From Tubulanus polymorphus (Eukaryota > Nemertea > Palaeonemertea > Tubulaniformes > Tubulanidae), in NCBI RefSeq assembly GCF_964204645.1, contig NC_134028.1:1-64000 (forward strand): 64,000 bases of DNA, in the 5' to 3' direction. Below are positions 26,421-37,335 of this stretch, in pieces; positions within the stretch are counted from its first letter, which is position 1, and each line of letters begins with the position of its first letter. Position numbers and translations under genes: made by a program. The notes beneath the pieces were generated by a model that saw nothing but the letters and a program-made list of their open reading frames with translations, made no database searches and was not told where the DNA came from.

Positions 26421-28849
26421 TTGGTGAGTTAAATCAACCGGAATTAACCAATGCTTCTCTGATTTCTTCCATTTCCAGGTCCGACGAACACGAAGAACCG
26501 GCACCAAACCAAGCGCGACGCGATCCGGTCACCGCTCTCGGGAGCCCGGTGGTCAACCTCACACGTTCACTCCGCCTAAGTCCGGCGCAACATCAGCTAC
26601 TCCGAAAGGGCCTCACTTATTGCCCGACTCCAAGAATCGGTTCTGATGCCGCCGCGACCGAGCGCACCAAGGGAGTGTGCCGATTCAACCGGCTAGTGAA
26701 ACTCGACCATCACTTCCGAGACAAACCGGACCGCGAGGCTCCGCGTTTCCGTCTGCCCAGCAGTTGGGCTCCGGATGAAATAGAACCAGTAATCGCCGGG
26801 TTCTGCAACGACGCGCACGAATTGGCTCAACAAACCAGGGATACGCGTCGCGTAAATGATAACCTCACTAAACAGGAACGCGAAGCCCTCCAGCAGCTGC
26901 GTGACAACACTAATATTGTCATCAAAGCCGCCGATAAGGGTTCCGCTACGGTTATCATGGACCGCGACGACTACGTCCTCGAAGCCATGCGCCAACTAGC
27001 CGATCTCGAGTATTATCAGCCGCTGCAGCAACCGATCTTCGAACAGACCGGGGAAGAAATTCGCGAAATCATCGAAAATATGGCTCGACGAAAAATCATC
27101 CCGCTAAAAACCGCCGAATATCTATTACCGCCCGATAATCCGAAACAGAGGCAGTTCTATCTGCTTCCCAAAATCCATAAAGAACGCGAGAAGTGGACGG
27201 TACCCGATCGCGTACCGCCGGGGAGACCGATCGTCTCCGACTGCGGCTCCGAAACCTACGAAATTTCGGAATGGATCGACTACTATTTGCAGCCGATCGC
27301 CCGCGGTCACCCGTCGTACGTCAAAGATACCAACCACTTTCTAGATATTTTGGCCGGTAAACAATTTAGCGCCGATGCGTTACTCGTCACCATGGACATC
27401 GATTCGCTCTACACCAACATCCCCCACGAAGAGGGTATCGCCAGCATCCGACAAGCTCTCCGAGATAACCCGAACCCGGGACGCCCGGATGCCGAGCTGC
27501 TGAAACTACTCGAAATCAGCCTGAAGAAAAATGACTTTAACTTTAACGAAAACACATATTTACAGGTAAAAGGTACCGCAATGGGTAAGCGTTTTGCTCC
27601 TTCTTATGCCAATATCTTTGTAGCCGAATGGGAAAAAGAAGGTCTGTCCAGAAGCGAACTCCAACCATCGCTATACGCTCGGTTCATCGACGACATCTAC
27701 ATAGTTTGGGAACACGGCCGCGAAACGTTGATGCAATTCATCGACGTCCTACAAACAGTGAGCCGATCCATCAAACTCAAGTTCGAAATCAGCGACACCA
27801 GCGTCAACTTCCTGGACGTAACCACTTTCAAAGGCCCGCGATTCGAGACAAGTGGCACAGTAGACACCAAAGTCTACTTCAAACCAACCGATTCGCATCA
27901 ATTACTACATCGATCCTCGTTTCACCCTAAACACACATTTTCCGGTATAGTTAAAAGTCAAATTCTCCGGTTCCGGCGCATCTGCAATAACGATTCGGAC
28001 TTACACGCAGCGTCCGGAACCGTCCTTAAAGTACTCAGAGGTCGTGGCTACAAAGACCGCGAACTGCGACACATCAAAAGCCAAGCTCTACGGCACCACG
28101 CCGAACGAGATCTACGAGAACAACAACGGGCCGACGAACCGCCGAAAAAGCGTTTACCGCTTATCTTACCTCACTCCGAAGCCAACCGAACCCTAGCCCG
28201 TAACATCCGAACCAGATTTACGGAACTGGCTACGGCCACCGGCCGGTCGGACGAGGTAACCACGGTCACCGCCTACACCAAGCACAAGAGTCTCAAAGAT
28301 CTCCTAACTTCGTCGCAGCTCAAACCCACGGAGCCACCCCCTCCCCGAGTCCCCTCTTCACCGCATCGTAACAGAAATACTTCCGTTGTTTCCAATTCTT
28401 CTATTTCCAGGTCTACTCAAAGAACTCCGTCAACCCGACGTCGAGGCACCGAGAAATGCGGAACACCGAGATGTCGTACGTGTCCACTCGTCCGAGAAAC
28501 AACCGTTTGCCGCAGCCACAACAAAATGCACGCGATCCGCAGCACAATTAATTGCGCGACCCGTGAAATTGTATACTGCATCGAATGCACCAAGTGCAAC
28601 ATGCTGTACGTCGGCCAAACCGGAATGTCTCTACGAGAACGCGTCACTCATCACGTCTCACGCATCAGAACGAAGAATTCGACTCCAGTCTCGGACCACT
28701 TCAACCAAGTCGACCACACCCGCGAACACTTTCGGGTGTACGGTCTCCAACACCTACCAGGCTCCACGAGACCGATCCGCGAAGCAGCCGAACAAGACTG
28801 GATACGACGACTCGACACGAACACGCCCCGAGGCATGAACGTCCCGTAG
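26390..28849 (+). CDS. ORF2, reverse transcriptase/GIY-YIG, unit 5
   Basis: Intact coding frame although the element is truncated. Marker residues are PRIG, VLEAM, WTVPD and EKCG, identical to units 6 and 7. Confidence 0.92.
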   Translation, partial: LSISETNGSTIGELNQPELTNASLISSISRSDEHEEPAPNQARRDPVTALGSPVVNLTRSLRLSPAQHQLLRKGLTYCPTPRIGSDAAATERTKGVCRFNRLVKLDHHFRDKPDREAPRFRLPSSWAPDEIEPVIAGFCNDAHELAQQTRDTRRVNDNLTKQEREALQQLRDNTNIVIKAADKGSATVIMDRDDYVLEAMRQLADLEYYQPLQQPIFEQTGEEIREIIENMARRKIIPLKTAEYLLPPDNPKQRQFYLLPKIHKEREKWTVPDRVPPGRPIVSDCGSETYEISEWIDYYLQPIARGHPSYVKDTNHFLDILAGKQFSADALLVTMDIDSLYTNIPHEEGIASIRQALRDNPNPGRPDAELLKLLEISLKKNDFNFNENTYLQVKGTAMGKRFAPSYANIFVAEWEKEGLSRSELQPSLYARFIDDIYIVWEHGRETLMQFIDVLQTVSRSIKLKFEISDTSVNFLDVTTFKGPRFETSGTVDTKVYFKPTDSHQLLHRSSFHPKHTFSGIVKSQILRFRRICNNDSDLHAASGTVLKVLRGRGYKDRELRHIKSQALRHHAERDLREQQRADEPPKKRLPLILPHSEANRTLARNIRTRFTELATATGRSDEVTTVTAYTKHKSLKDLLTSSQLKPTEPPPPRVPSSPHRNRNTSVVSNSSISRSTQRTPSTRRRGTEKCGTPRCRTCPLVRETTVCRSHNKMHAIRSTINCATREIVYCIECTKCNMLYVGQTGMSLRERVTHHVSRIRTKNSTPVSDHFNQVDHTREHFRVYGLQHLPGSTRPIREAAEQDWIRRLDTNTPRGMNVP

Positions 28850-28917
28850 ACCGCCTCACTACAACAATTAACTCTCACTACTTTTTTACAGGGATAACCC
28901 GCTGCCCGTGCACTAGT

Positions 28918-28970
28918 GGGGTCTCCAAACCTTCGGTTTGGTCCCCTAACCTCTATCTCTAAACCTAACC
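28918..28970 (+). other. 3' hairpin and telomere-like tail, unit 5
   Basis: Same hairpin and tail as in unit 0. Confidence 0.75.
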
Positions 28971-31053
28971 TTAGCCCGTGCCAGGTTTCCCTCGTAAATT
29001 ATCTTAACTGATTAATTATTAATCATCAATCTATTTGCAGAATCATCCTCCGTCGCCTGAAGCAGAAACCCGCTCAGAGACAGAGTACAAAACAAACTCC
29101 AAGATCACAAGCTCCACAGGAATCATCAACCTTTTATCTTTTAATTAGTTCTCTCTGCTTTACTTTGAAAACTCAATCGAAATTCAGTAAGTAAGAAGAC
29201 AGACCAAATATCAGAAACAGTTAGAAAAATAAACAAAAGCGCGATATCGGGAACCGAACCCTAACCGCTAGTACAGACTGGTTGCCTGTCCCAGGACGGT
29301 AGAAACCGGTAACCAGTCCACCGCTATTATCTATTTCGAAAATATGCGTCAGCACTGAGATTATATCATAGAAACACCCGAAAAGTATTAATTAATCTAT
29401 TATAAATTTAGAAAGAAAGGGAATCTAGAATAGGTAAGAATATACTCAATTACTAAAACGGCGCGCCTGATCGGGACTCGAACCCGCGACGCCCCAATTA
29501 AGCTCCGGAGAATACTCGGGAACCGTACCCGCCGCTCCGAAATTAACCGCTAGTACTGACGGGTTGCCGGTGCCCCGCGTTAGATACCGGTAACCTGTCC
29601 ACCGCTCTTATTTATTTTGAAAATATGCGTCGGCACTAAGATTATATCGTAGAAACATCTGAAAAGTACTATTGTATCCGTCAAAGATTCAGAATTAAAA
29701 GGAATCCAGAATAGGTAAAAAACATTTAGAATAGAACTATTCAATTACTAAACGGCGCCTGGTCTGGACTCGAACCCGCGGCACCCTAATTAACCTCCGT
29801 TTAATCTATAACGTTCGGTCGGGGACCTAACCCGCCACGTCCTAATTAACTATTATCGTATCTACGCGCCAACTCTTGGAACATACTCTATATAGATCCG
29901 GGTGTCAAGTTTCAAATTTCTCTAAAACAGACAGTTTATTTTCGGATAACAATTCTAATGAGATCGCTCAAAAGTATTAGTAGCTATATTCAAAAACCGC
30001 ACTATAGGTTGTAGAAGTATAAGAAGTTTATAGGATAAATAATAGTCCACGGACATCAATCACTGTTTACGAGTCACTCATAATTAGTGACCGATCGGCC
30101 ACCTGCGCCTCTTGACTAATTATCCGACTCAATTCTATACAAAATCGCAGTTACGACGCCTTCAAACTCATCAGTTTTTTTTCAAAGAACACAGCCCAAT
30201 ATTCCCGATTCAAAAAGAGTTTTATACCCGCGCTCCGGTCTGAATATATTTGTCACATGTTCAAGTTCACATAGCTTTACTCGATCCTAATAACTCTAAA
30301 TAAGCGTAGTTTATCTAATAGAATTATATTTAAGAACGTAGAATTAAAACAGACGTATTAGTAAGACATTTCTATCAAAACTCGTCACCCATAATTAGGG
30401 CTAATTAACCACCCGCGCTCACTCAGTAATTTAGATCTTACGGGTTATAACTTCCTACTAAATCGCCGACGCCGCGCTGTCTAATTCATTCAATTTTCGG
30501 TAGAATACCGCGTAGATATTTCAAAATCCGCTCTTAAAAGCTTTAGAATACGGAGAAAACTTGATTAACTAAGAACCGGATTTCACCATTTACGACTATT
30601 TAGTATACACGCGTATATCGGAATACGCCTCGGCCGCGCACCGCTAATTAACGCATCTAAACTAATTAGGAATTAAGCAATTTTGAAACTGAACTCGGAC
30701 ATATTTCGAACATTCCGGTTCACGTATATTAATAATACATATTCTAGATTTCTCTTTATAGCAAACACTTTGAGTATTTATCAGGTTATATCGAAATAAA
30801 CTTTTCAATTCTATATTAGACACGCCGTTCTTTAGATCTTTAGAACTATACATCAAAGCAAACTATTCAACAGCTAGATCAAGGGCCATAATTAGTGCTG
30901 TTTTCTAGTCACTCTGGATCAAAGGCATAATTAGTCAGACCCCTAGTTTGTCTATTAGCTTGATCACAGAAGTACAATTAGTCTAGATCACAAGGTCTCA
31001 TATGGTCACTTAACTTCTAACTCAAATACTGTTCACTTGTTGCGCGCTGCGTG
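28971..31053 (+). other. Noncoding upstream region, unit 6 (A2 form)
   Basis: As in 409-2582 but lacking 92 bp at about 30226, between a TTTTATA and a CCCGCGCTCC. The first tRNA-like block reads CCCGCGACGCCCC instead of CCCGCGGCACCC. No gene is seen. Confidence 0.7.
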
Positions 31054-31084
31054 TATAAAAACCCGTGTCTAATCCTAGTTCAGC
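31054..31084 (+). promoter_or_regulatory. Core promoter, unit 6
   Basis: TATAAAAA at 31054-31061 and the TTCAGC initiator, as in unit 1. Confidence 0.7.
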
Positions 31085-32644
31085 ATGATTCCTGCACTGA
31101 CACTGACGAAGGCAACCTCGCCGAAATATCTGTCAATGGAGCGATCTACTCGAAAGAAGAAACGACCACCAGCTGAGAAGACCAGCAAGGGCGGAGGACG
31201 CCCTGAGCGACACCAGCAACCCGGGATGTCGCCGAAAAATTACTATAGAGCTCTTCAAGTGGCGCACCACCTTGCCCAGTTGAGCTCTGGTCCGAAAGCG
31301 ATTCGGAGGAAGAAGGACCATCTGAAGATGTTCCTGCGGCCGGCGGCTTGCACCGAAGCAGTAACGGTGCAGCTGCACGCTGCCGCGGACGTCTGGATGG
31401 AGACAGTTTCGAAAGAGCTGACCATCCATTACGCTGCCACATTTGTTCAGCTAATGGGTGATCCTCTGCCGGACTGTCTATCAGCACAGGATGTCGCCCT
31501 GACATGGGCCCGGAGGAATTTCGGCTCCCGTCTGAGCCCCGGAACGATCCGGCTTTTCAACATCGCGCTGGATTTGCGGTCGAAATTCCGCGGTCAGGCT
31601 CTGTCTGACAAACTCAGAAATGTCCTATCTAACCCACCTTCTTCCCCTTCTCATTTCAGGTCACACCACCAGGAGGCACCCACGGAGCCGAAGATTCGTC
31701 CGCCGCCGAGACCGAGCCGGAAGATTCGAAAGCCCGCGACGCCGAGGACGCCTGCACCAACCGCAGCCGCGCCCGCCGCGCCCACAGCGCCTCCTTCTTT
31801 TTCTGATTCCAGGTCACCGAGAAGCTACGCGGATGTCACCAGGACGCCACCAACCAGAATGGCGCCACCACCGAGAAGTCCGATGCCGACGCCGCCGCCG
31901 CCACCAAGAAGTCCGACGCCACCGAGAAGTCCGACGCCGCCGCCTCGAAACCCGACGCCGCCGCCGCCGCAGAGAACGCCGACCGCACCAACCAGCAGTC
32001 CGACGCCGTCTCTCTCTTCTTCTCTTTCCAGCTCTCCGTCTCATTACAGGTCACCAGGGCGCCTACTGCCAGCGCGAAGTCCGACGCCAACACCGAGACC
32101 GATGGCGCCCCAGGAAGTTCGCCGTCATCCGAATACGGGTCGGAAGAAACAGGATTGGAGTCTGCCACCAACCCGGCGACCCATTCTGGTGATTGGTGAC
32201 TCAAATCTGAGTAACATCACATCAAGCCGCCGTCCGGATGACGTCCAGATCGAGAGCTTCCCCGGCTGCAAGATAGCTCATCTCGCCGACCTGATCGATG
32301 CTGTACCGGAGCGCCGAGATCGCCCGGATACGGTGATCATCAGCGTCGGAATCAACAACCGCGACAACAACTTCGAAGCGACCGCCAAGAAGACCACACA
32401 GCGCCTGATCAACGCCGCAGTCAAGAAGTATCAGCACTCGTTCGTCCACTTCGTTCAACTGAACACGACCCGCGAACACCAGCAGTTCGCCCGGAAGTTC
32501 AACGAATTCCTCGAGAATAACGACGACGTCACCGCGATACCACCCATCGATGATCGACGCTTCAGAGTTGTTGGAGACGGGATCCACTGGAACCGTGGTA
32601 CAGCTAACACCCTGCTGGACCACTGGCTCAGTGGTTTAAACTAA
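31085..32644 (+). CDS. ORF1, SGNH-hydrolase-domain protein, unit 6
   Basis: 519 aa. Subfamily A2 markers are PAEK, KNYY, FVQLMG, shorter proline runs and ENNDD. The SGNH blocks are intact. Confidence 0.88.
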   Translation: MIPALTLTKATSPKYLSMERSTRKKKRPPAEKTSKGGGRPERHQQPGMSPKNYYRALQVAHHLAQLSSGPKAIRRKKDHLKMFLRPAACTEAVTVQLHAAADVWMETVSKELTIHYAATFVQLMGDPLPDCLSAQDVALTWARRNFGSRLSPGTIRLFNIALDLRSKFRGQALSDKLRNVLSNPPSSPSHFRSHHQEAPTEPKIRPPPRPSRKIRKPATPRTPAPTAAAPAAPTAPPSFSDSRSPRSYADVTRTPPTRMAPPPRSPMPTPPPPPRSPTPPRSPTPPPRNPTPPPPQRTPTAPTSSPTPSLSSSLSSSPSHYRSPGRLLPARSPTPTPRPMAPQEVRRHPNTGRKKQDWSLPPTRRPILVIGDSNLSNITSSRRPDDVQIESFPGCKIAHLADLIDAVPERRDRPDTVIISVGINNRDNNFEATAKKTTQRLINAAVKKYQHSFVHFVQLNTTREHQQFARKFNEFLENNDDVTAIPPIDDRRFRVVGDGIHWNRGTANTLLDHWLSGLN

Positions 32645-32671
32645 GTATTAGTGAGACCAACGGGTCCACTA
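32635..32671 (+). promoter_or_regulatory. -1 frameshift signal, unit 6
   Basis: TTTAAAC, spacer and stem-loop unchanged from unit 1. Confidence 0.75.
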
Positions 32672-35100
32672 TTGGTGAGTTAAATCAACCGGAATTAACC
32701 AATGCTTCTCTGATTTCTTCCATTTCCAGGTCCGACGAACACGAAGAACCGGCACCAAACCAAGCGCGACGCGATCCGGTCACCGCTCTCGGGAGCCCGG
32801 TGGTCAACCTCACACGTTCACTCCGCCTAAGTCCGGCGCAACATCAGCTACTCCGAAAGGGCCTCACTTATTGCCCGACTCCAAGAATCGGTTCTGATGC
32901 CGCCGCGACCGAGCGCACCAAGGGAGTGTGCCGATTCAACCGGCTAGTGAAACTCGACCATCACTTCCGAGACAAACCGGACCGCGAGGCTCCGCGTTTC
33001 CGTCTGCCCAGCAGTTGGGCTCCGGATGAAATAGAACCAGTAATCGCCGGGTTCTGCAACGACGCGCACGAATTGGCTCAACAAACCAGGGATACGCGTC
33101 GCGTAAATGATAACCTCACTAAACAGGAACGCGAAGCCCTCCAGCAGCTGCGTGACAACACTAATATTGTCATCAAAGCCGCCGATAAGGGTTCCGCTAC
33201 GGTTATCATGGACCGCGACGACTACGTCCTCGAAGCCATGCGCCAACTAGCCGATCTCGAGTATTATCAGCCGCTGCAGCAACCGATCTTCGAACAGACC
33301 GGGGAAGAAATTCGCGAAATCATCGAAAATATGGCTCGACGAAAAATCATCCCGCTAAAAACCGCCGAATATCTATTACCGCCCGATAATCCGAAACAGA
33401 GGCAGTTCTATCTGCTTCCCAAAATCCATAAAGAACGCGAGAAGTGGACGGTACCCGATCGCGTACCGCCGGGGAGACCGATCGTCTCCGACTGCGGCTC
33501 CGAAACCTACGAAATTTCGGAATGGATCGACTACTATTTGCAGCCGATCGCCCGCGGTCACCCGTCGTACGTCAAAGATACCAACCACTTTCTAGATATT
33601 TTGGCCGGTAAACAATTTAGCGCCGATGCGTTACTCGTCACCATGGACATCGATTCGCTCTACACCAACATCCCCCACGAAGAGGGTATCGCCAGCATCC
33701 GACAAGCTCTCCGAGATAACCCGAACCCGGGACGCCCGGATGCCGAGCTGCTGAAACTACTCGAAATCAGCCTGAAGAAAAATGACTTTAACTTTAACGA
33801 AAACACATATTTACAGGTAAAAGGTACCGCAATGGGTAAGCGTTTTGCTCCTTCTTATGCCAATATCTTTGTAGCCGAATGGGAAAAAGAAGGTCTGTCC
33901 AGAAGCGAACTCCAACCATCGCTATACGCTCGGTTCATCGACGACATCTACATAGTTTGGGAACACGGCCGCGAAACGTTGATGCAATTCATCGACGTCC
34001 TACAAACAGTGAGCCGATCCATCAAACTCAAGTTCGAAATCAGCGACACCAGCGTCAACTTCCTGGACGTAACCACTTTCAAAGGCCCGCGATTCGAGAC
34101 AAGTGGCACAGTAGACACCAAAGTCTACTTCAAACCAACCGATTCGCATCAATTACTACATCGATCCTCGTTTCACCCTAAACACACATTTTCCGGTATA
34201 GTTAAAAGTCAAATTCTCCGGTTCCGGCGCATCTGCAATAACGATTCGGACTTACACGCAGCGTCCGGAACCGTCCTTAAAGTACTCAGAGGTCGTGGCT
34301 ACAAAGACCGCGAACTGCGACACATCAAAAGCCAAGCTCTACGGCACCACGCCGAACGAGATCTACGAGAACAACAACGGGCCGACGAACCGCCGAAAAA
34401 GCGTTTACCGCTTATCTTACCTCACTCCGAAGCCAACCGAACCCTAGCCCGTAACATCCGAACCAGATTTACGGAACTGGCTACGGCCACCGGCCGGTCG
34501 GACGAGGTAACCACGGTCACCGCCTACACCAAGCACAAGAGTCTCAAAGATCTCCTAACTTCGTCGCAGCTCAAACCCACGGAGCCACCCCCTCCCCGAG
34601 TCCCCTCTTCACCGCATCGTAACAGAAATACTTCCGTTGTTTCCAATTCTTCTATTTCCAGGTCTACTCAAAGAACTCCGTCAACCCGACGTCGAGGCAC
34701 CGAGAAATGCGGAACACCGAGATGTCGTACGTGTCCACTCGTCCGAGAAACAACCGTTTGCCGCAGCCACAACAAAATGCACGCGATCCGCAGCACAATT
34801 AATTGCGCGACCCGTGAAATTGTATACTGCATCGAATGCACCAAGTGCAACATGCTGTACGTCGGCCAAACCGGAATGTCTCTACGAGAACGCGTCACTC
34901 ATCACGTCTCACGCATCAGAACGAAGAATTCGACTCCAGTCTCGGACCACTTCAACCAAGTCGACCACACCCGCGAACACTTTCGGGTGTACGGTCTCCA
35001 ACACCTACCAGGCTCCACGAGACCGATCCGCGAAGCAGCCGAACAAGACTGGATACGACGACTCGACACGAACACGCCCCGAGGCATGAACGTCCCGTAG
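32641..35100 (+). CDS. ORF2, reverse transcriptase/GIY-YIG, unit 6
   Basis: Intact; marker residues PRIG, VLEAM, WTVPD and EKCG, identical to unit 5. Confidence 0.93.
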   Translation, partial: LSISETNGSTIGELNQPELTNASLISSISRSDEHEEPAPNQARRDPVTALGSPVVNLTRSLRLSPAQHQLLRKGLTYCPTPRIGSDAAATERTKGVCRFNRLVKLDHHFRDKPDREAPRFRLPSSWAPDEIEPVIAGFCNDAHELAQQTRDTRRVNDNLTKQEREALQQLRDNTNIVIKAADKGSATVIMDRDDYVLEAMRQLADLEYYQPLQQPIFEQTGEEIREIIENMARRKIIPLKTAEYLLPPDNPKQRQFYLLPKIHKEREKWTVPDRVPPGRPIVSDCGSETYEISEWIDYYLQPIARGHPSYVKDTNHFLDILAGKQFSADALLVTMDIDSLYTNIPHEEGIASIRQALRDNPNPGRPDAELLKLLEISLKKNDFNFNENTYLQVKGTAMGKRFAPSYANIFVAEWEKEGLSRSELQPSLYARFIDDIYIVWEHGRETLMQFIDVLQTVSRSIKLKFEISDTSVNFLDVTTFKGPRFETSGTVDTKVYFKPTDSHQLLHRSSFHPKHTFSGIVKSQILRFRRICNNDSDLHAASGTVLKVLRGRGYKDRELRHIKSQALRHHAERDLREQQRADEPPKKRLPLILPHSEANRTLARNIRTRFTELATATGRSDEVTTVTAYTKHKSLKDLLTSSQLKPTEPPPPRVPSSPHRNRNTSVVSNSSISRSTQRTPSTRRRGTEKCGTPRCRTCPLVRETTVCRSHNKMHAIRSTINCATREIVYCIECTKCNMLYVGQTGMSLRERVTHHVSRIRTKNSTPVSDHFNQVDHTREHFRVYGLQHLPGSTRPIREAAEQDWIRRLDTNTPRGMNVP

Positions 35101-35168
35101 ACCGCCTCACTACAACAATTAACTCTCACTACTTTTTTACAGGGATAACCCGCTGCCCGTGCACTAGT

Positions 35169-35221
35169 GGGGTCTCCAAACCTTCGGTTTGGTCCCCTAA
35201 CCTCTATCTCTAAACCTAACC
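35169..35221 (+). other. 3' hairpin and telomere-like tail, unit 6
   Basis: Same hairpin and tail as in unit 0. Confidence 0.75.
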
Positions 35222-37304
35222 TTAGCCCGTGCCAGGTTTCCCTCGTAAATTATCTTAACTGATTAATTATTAATCATCAATCTATTTGCAGAATCATCCT
35301 CCGTCGCCTGAAGCAGAAACCCGCTCAGAGACAGAGTACAAAACAAACTCCAAGATCACAAGCTCCACAGGAATCATCAACCTTTTATCTTTTAATTAGT
35401 TCTCTCTGCTTTACTTTGAAAACTCAATCGAAATTCAGTAAGTAAGAAGACAGACCAAATATCAGAAACAGTTAGAAAAATAAACAAAAGCGCGATATCG
35501 GGAACCGAACCCTAACCGCTAGTACAGACTGGTTGCCTGTCCCAGGACGGTAGAAACCGGTAACCAGTCCACCGCTATTATCTATTTCGAAAATATGCGT
35601 CAGCACTGAGATTATATCATAGAAACACCCGAAAAGTATTAATTAATCTATTATAAATTTAGAAAGAAAGGGAATCTAGAATAGGTAAGAATATACTCAA
35701 TTACTAAAACGGCGCGCCTGATCGGGACTCGAACCCGCGACGCCCCAATTAAGCTCCGGAGAATACTCGGGAACCGTACCCGCCGCTCCGAAATTAACCG
35801 CTAGTACTGACGGGTTGCCGGTGCCCCGCGTTAGATACCGGTAACCTGTCCACCGCTCTTATTTATTTTGAAAATATGCGTCGGCACTAAGATTATATCG
35901 TAGAAACATCTGAAAAGTACTATTGTATCCGTCAAAGATTCAGAATTAAAAGGAATCCAGAATAGGTAAAAAACATTTAGAATAGAACTATTCAATTACT
36001 AAACGGCGCCTGGTCTGGACTCGAACCCGCGGCACCCTAATTAACCTCCGTTTAATCTATAACGTTCGGTCGGGGACCTAACCCGCCACGTCCTAATTAA
36101 CTATTATCGTATCTACGCGCCAACTCTTGGAACATACTCTATATAGATCCGGGTGTCAAGTTTCAAATTTCTCTAAAACAGACAGTTTATTTTCGGATAA
36201 CAATTCTAATGAGATCGCTCAAAAGTATTAGTAGCTATATTCAAAAACCGCACTATAGGTTGTAGAAGTATAAGAAGTTTATAGGATAAATAATAGTCCA
36301 CGGACATCAATCACTGTTTACGAGTCACTCATAATTAGTGACCGATCGGCCACCTGCGCCTCTTGACTAATTATCCGACTCAATTCTATACAAAATCGCA
36401 GTTACGACGCCTTCAAACTCATCAGTTTTTTTTCAAAGAACACAGCCCAATATTCCCGATTCAAAAAGAGTTTTATACCCGCGCTCCGGTCTGAATATAT
36501 TTGTCACATGTTCAAGTTCACATAGCTTTACTCGATCCTAATAACTCTAAATAAGCGTAGTTTATCTAATAGAATTATATTTAAGAACGTAGAATTAAAA
36601 CAGACGTATTAGTAAGACATTTCTATCAAAACTCGTCACCCATAATTAGGGCTAATTAACCACCCGCGCTCACTCAGTAATTTAGATCTTACGGGTTATA
36701 ACTTCCTACTAAATCGCCGACGCCGCGCTGTCTAATTCATTCAATTTTCGGTAGAATACCGCGTAGATATTTCAAAATCCGCTCTTAAAAGCTTTAGAAT
36801 ACGGAGAAAACTTGATTAACTAAGAACCGGATTTCACCATTTACGACTATTTAGTATACACGCGTATATCGGAATACGCCTCGGCCGCGCACCGCTAATT
36901 AACGCATCTAAACTAATTAGGAATTAAGCAATTTTGAAACTGAACTCGGACATATTTCGAACATTCCGGTTCACGTATATTAATAATACATATTCTAGAT
37001 TTCTCTTTATAGCAAACACTTTGAGTATTTATCAGGTTATATCGAAATAAACTTTTCAATTCTATATTAGACACGCCGTTCTTTAGATCTTTAGAACTAT
37101 ACATCAAAGCAAACTATTCAACAGCTAGATCAAGGGCCATAATTAGTGCTGTTTTCTAGTCACTCTGGATCAAAGGCATAATTAGTCAGACCCCTAGTTT
37201 GTCTATTAGCTTGATCACAGAAGTACAATTAGTCTAGATCACAAGGTCTCATATGGTCACTTAACTTCTAACTCAAATACTGTTCACTTGTTGCGCGCTG
37301 CGTG
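35222..37304 (+). other. Noncoding upstream region, unit 7 (A2 form)
   Basis: Same as in unit 6, including the 92-bp deletion. No gene is seen. Confidence 0.7.
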
Positions 37305-37335
37305 TATAAAAACCCGTGTCTAATCCTAGTTCAGC
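37305..37335 (+). promoter_or_regulatory. Core promoter, unit 7
   Basis: TATAAAAA and TTCAGC initiator as in unit 1. Confidence 0.7.

Larger units (their letters stand above)
25905..28970 (+). mobile_element. Family A PLE, unit 5 (5'-truncated)
   Basis: Starts inside ORF1 at the position equivalent to 3696/3697 in unit 1, straight after telomeric repeats, and runs to the normal 3' end. 5' truncation is usual for incompletely reverse-transcribed copies or eroded ends. Confidence 0.93.
28971..35221 (+). mobile_element. Family A PLE, unit 6 (subfamily A2, 6251 bp)
   Basis: Complete unit, 103 bp shorter than unit 1: a 92-bp deletion in the noncoding region plus one extra T nearby, and 12 nt fewer in ORF1. 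Both ORFs are intact. Confidence 0.93.
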
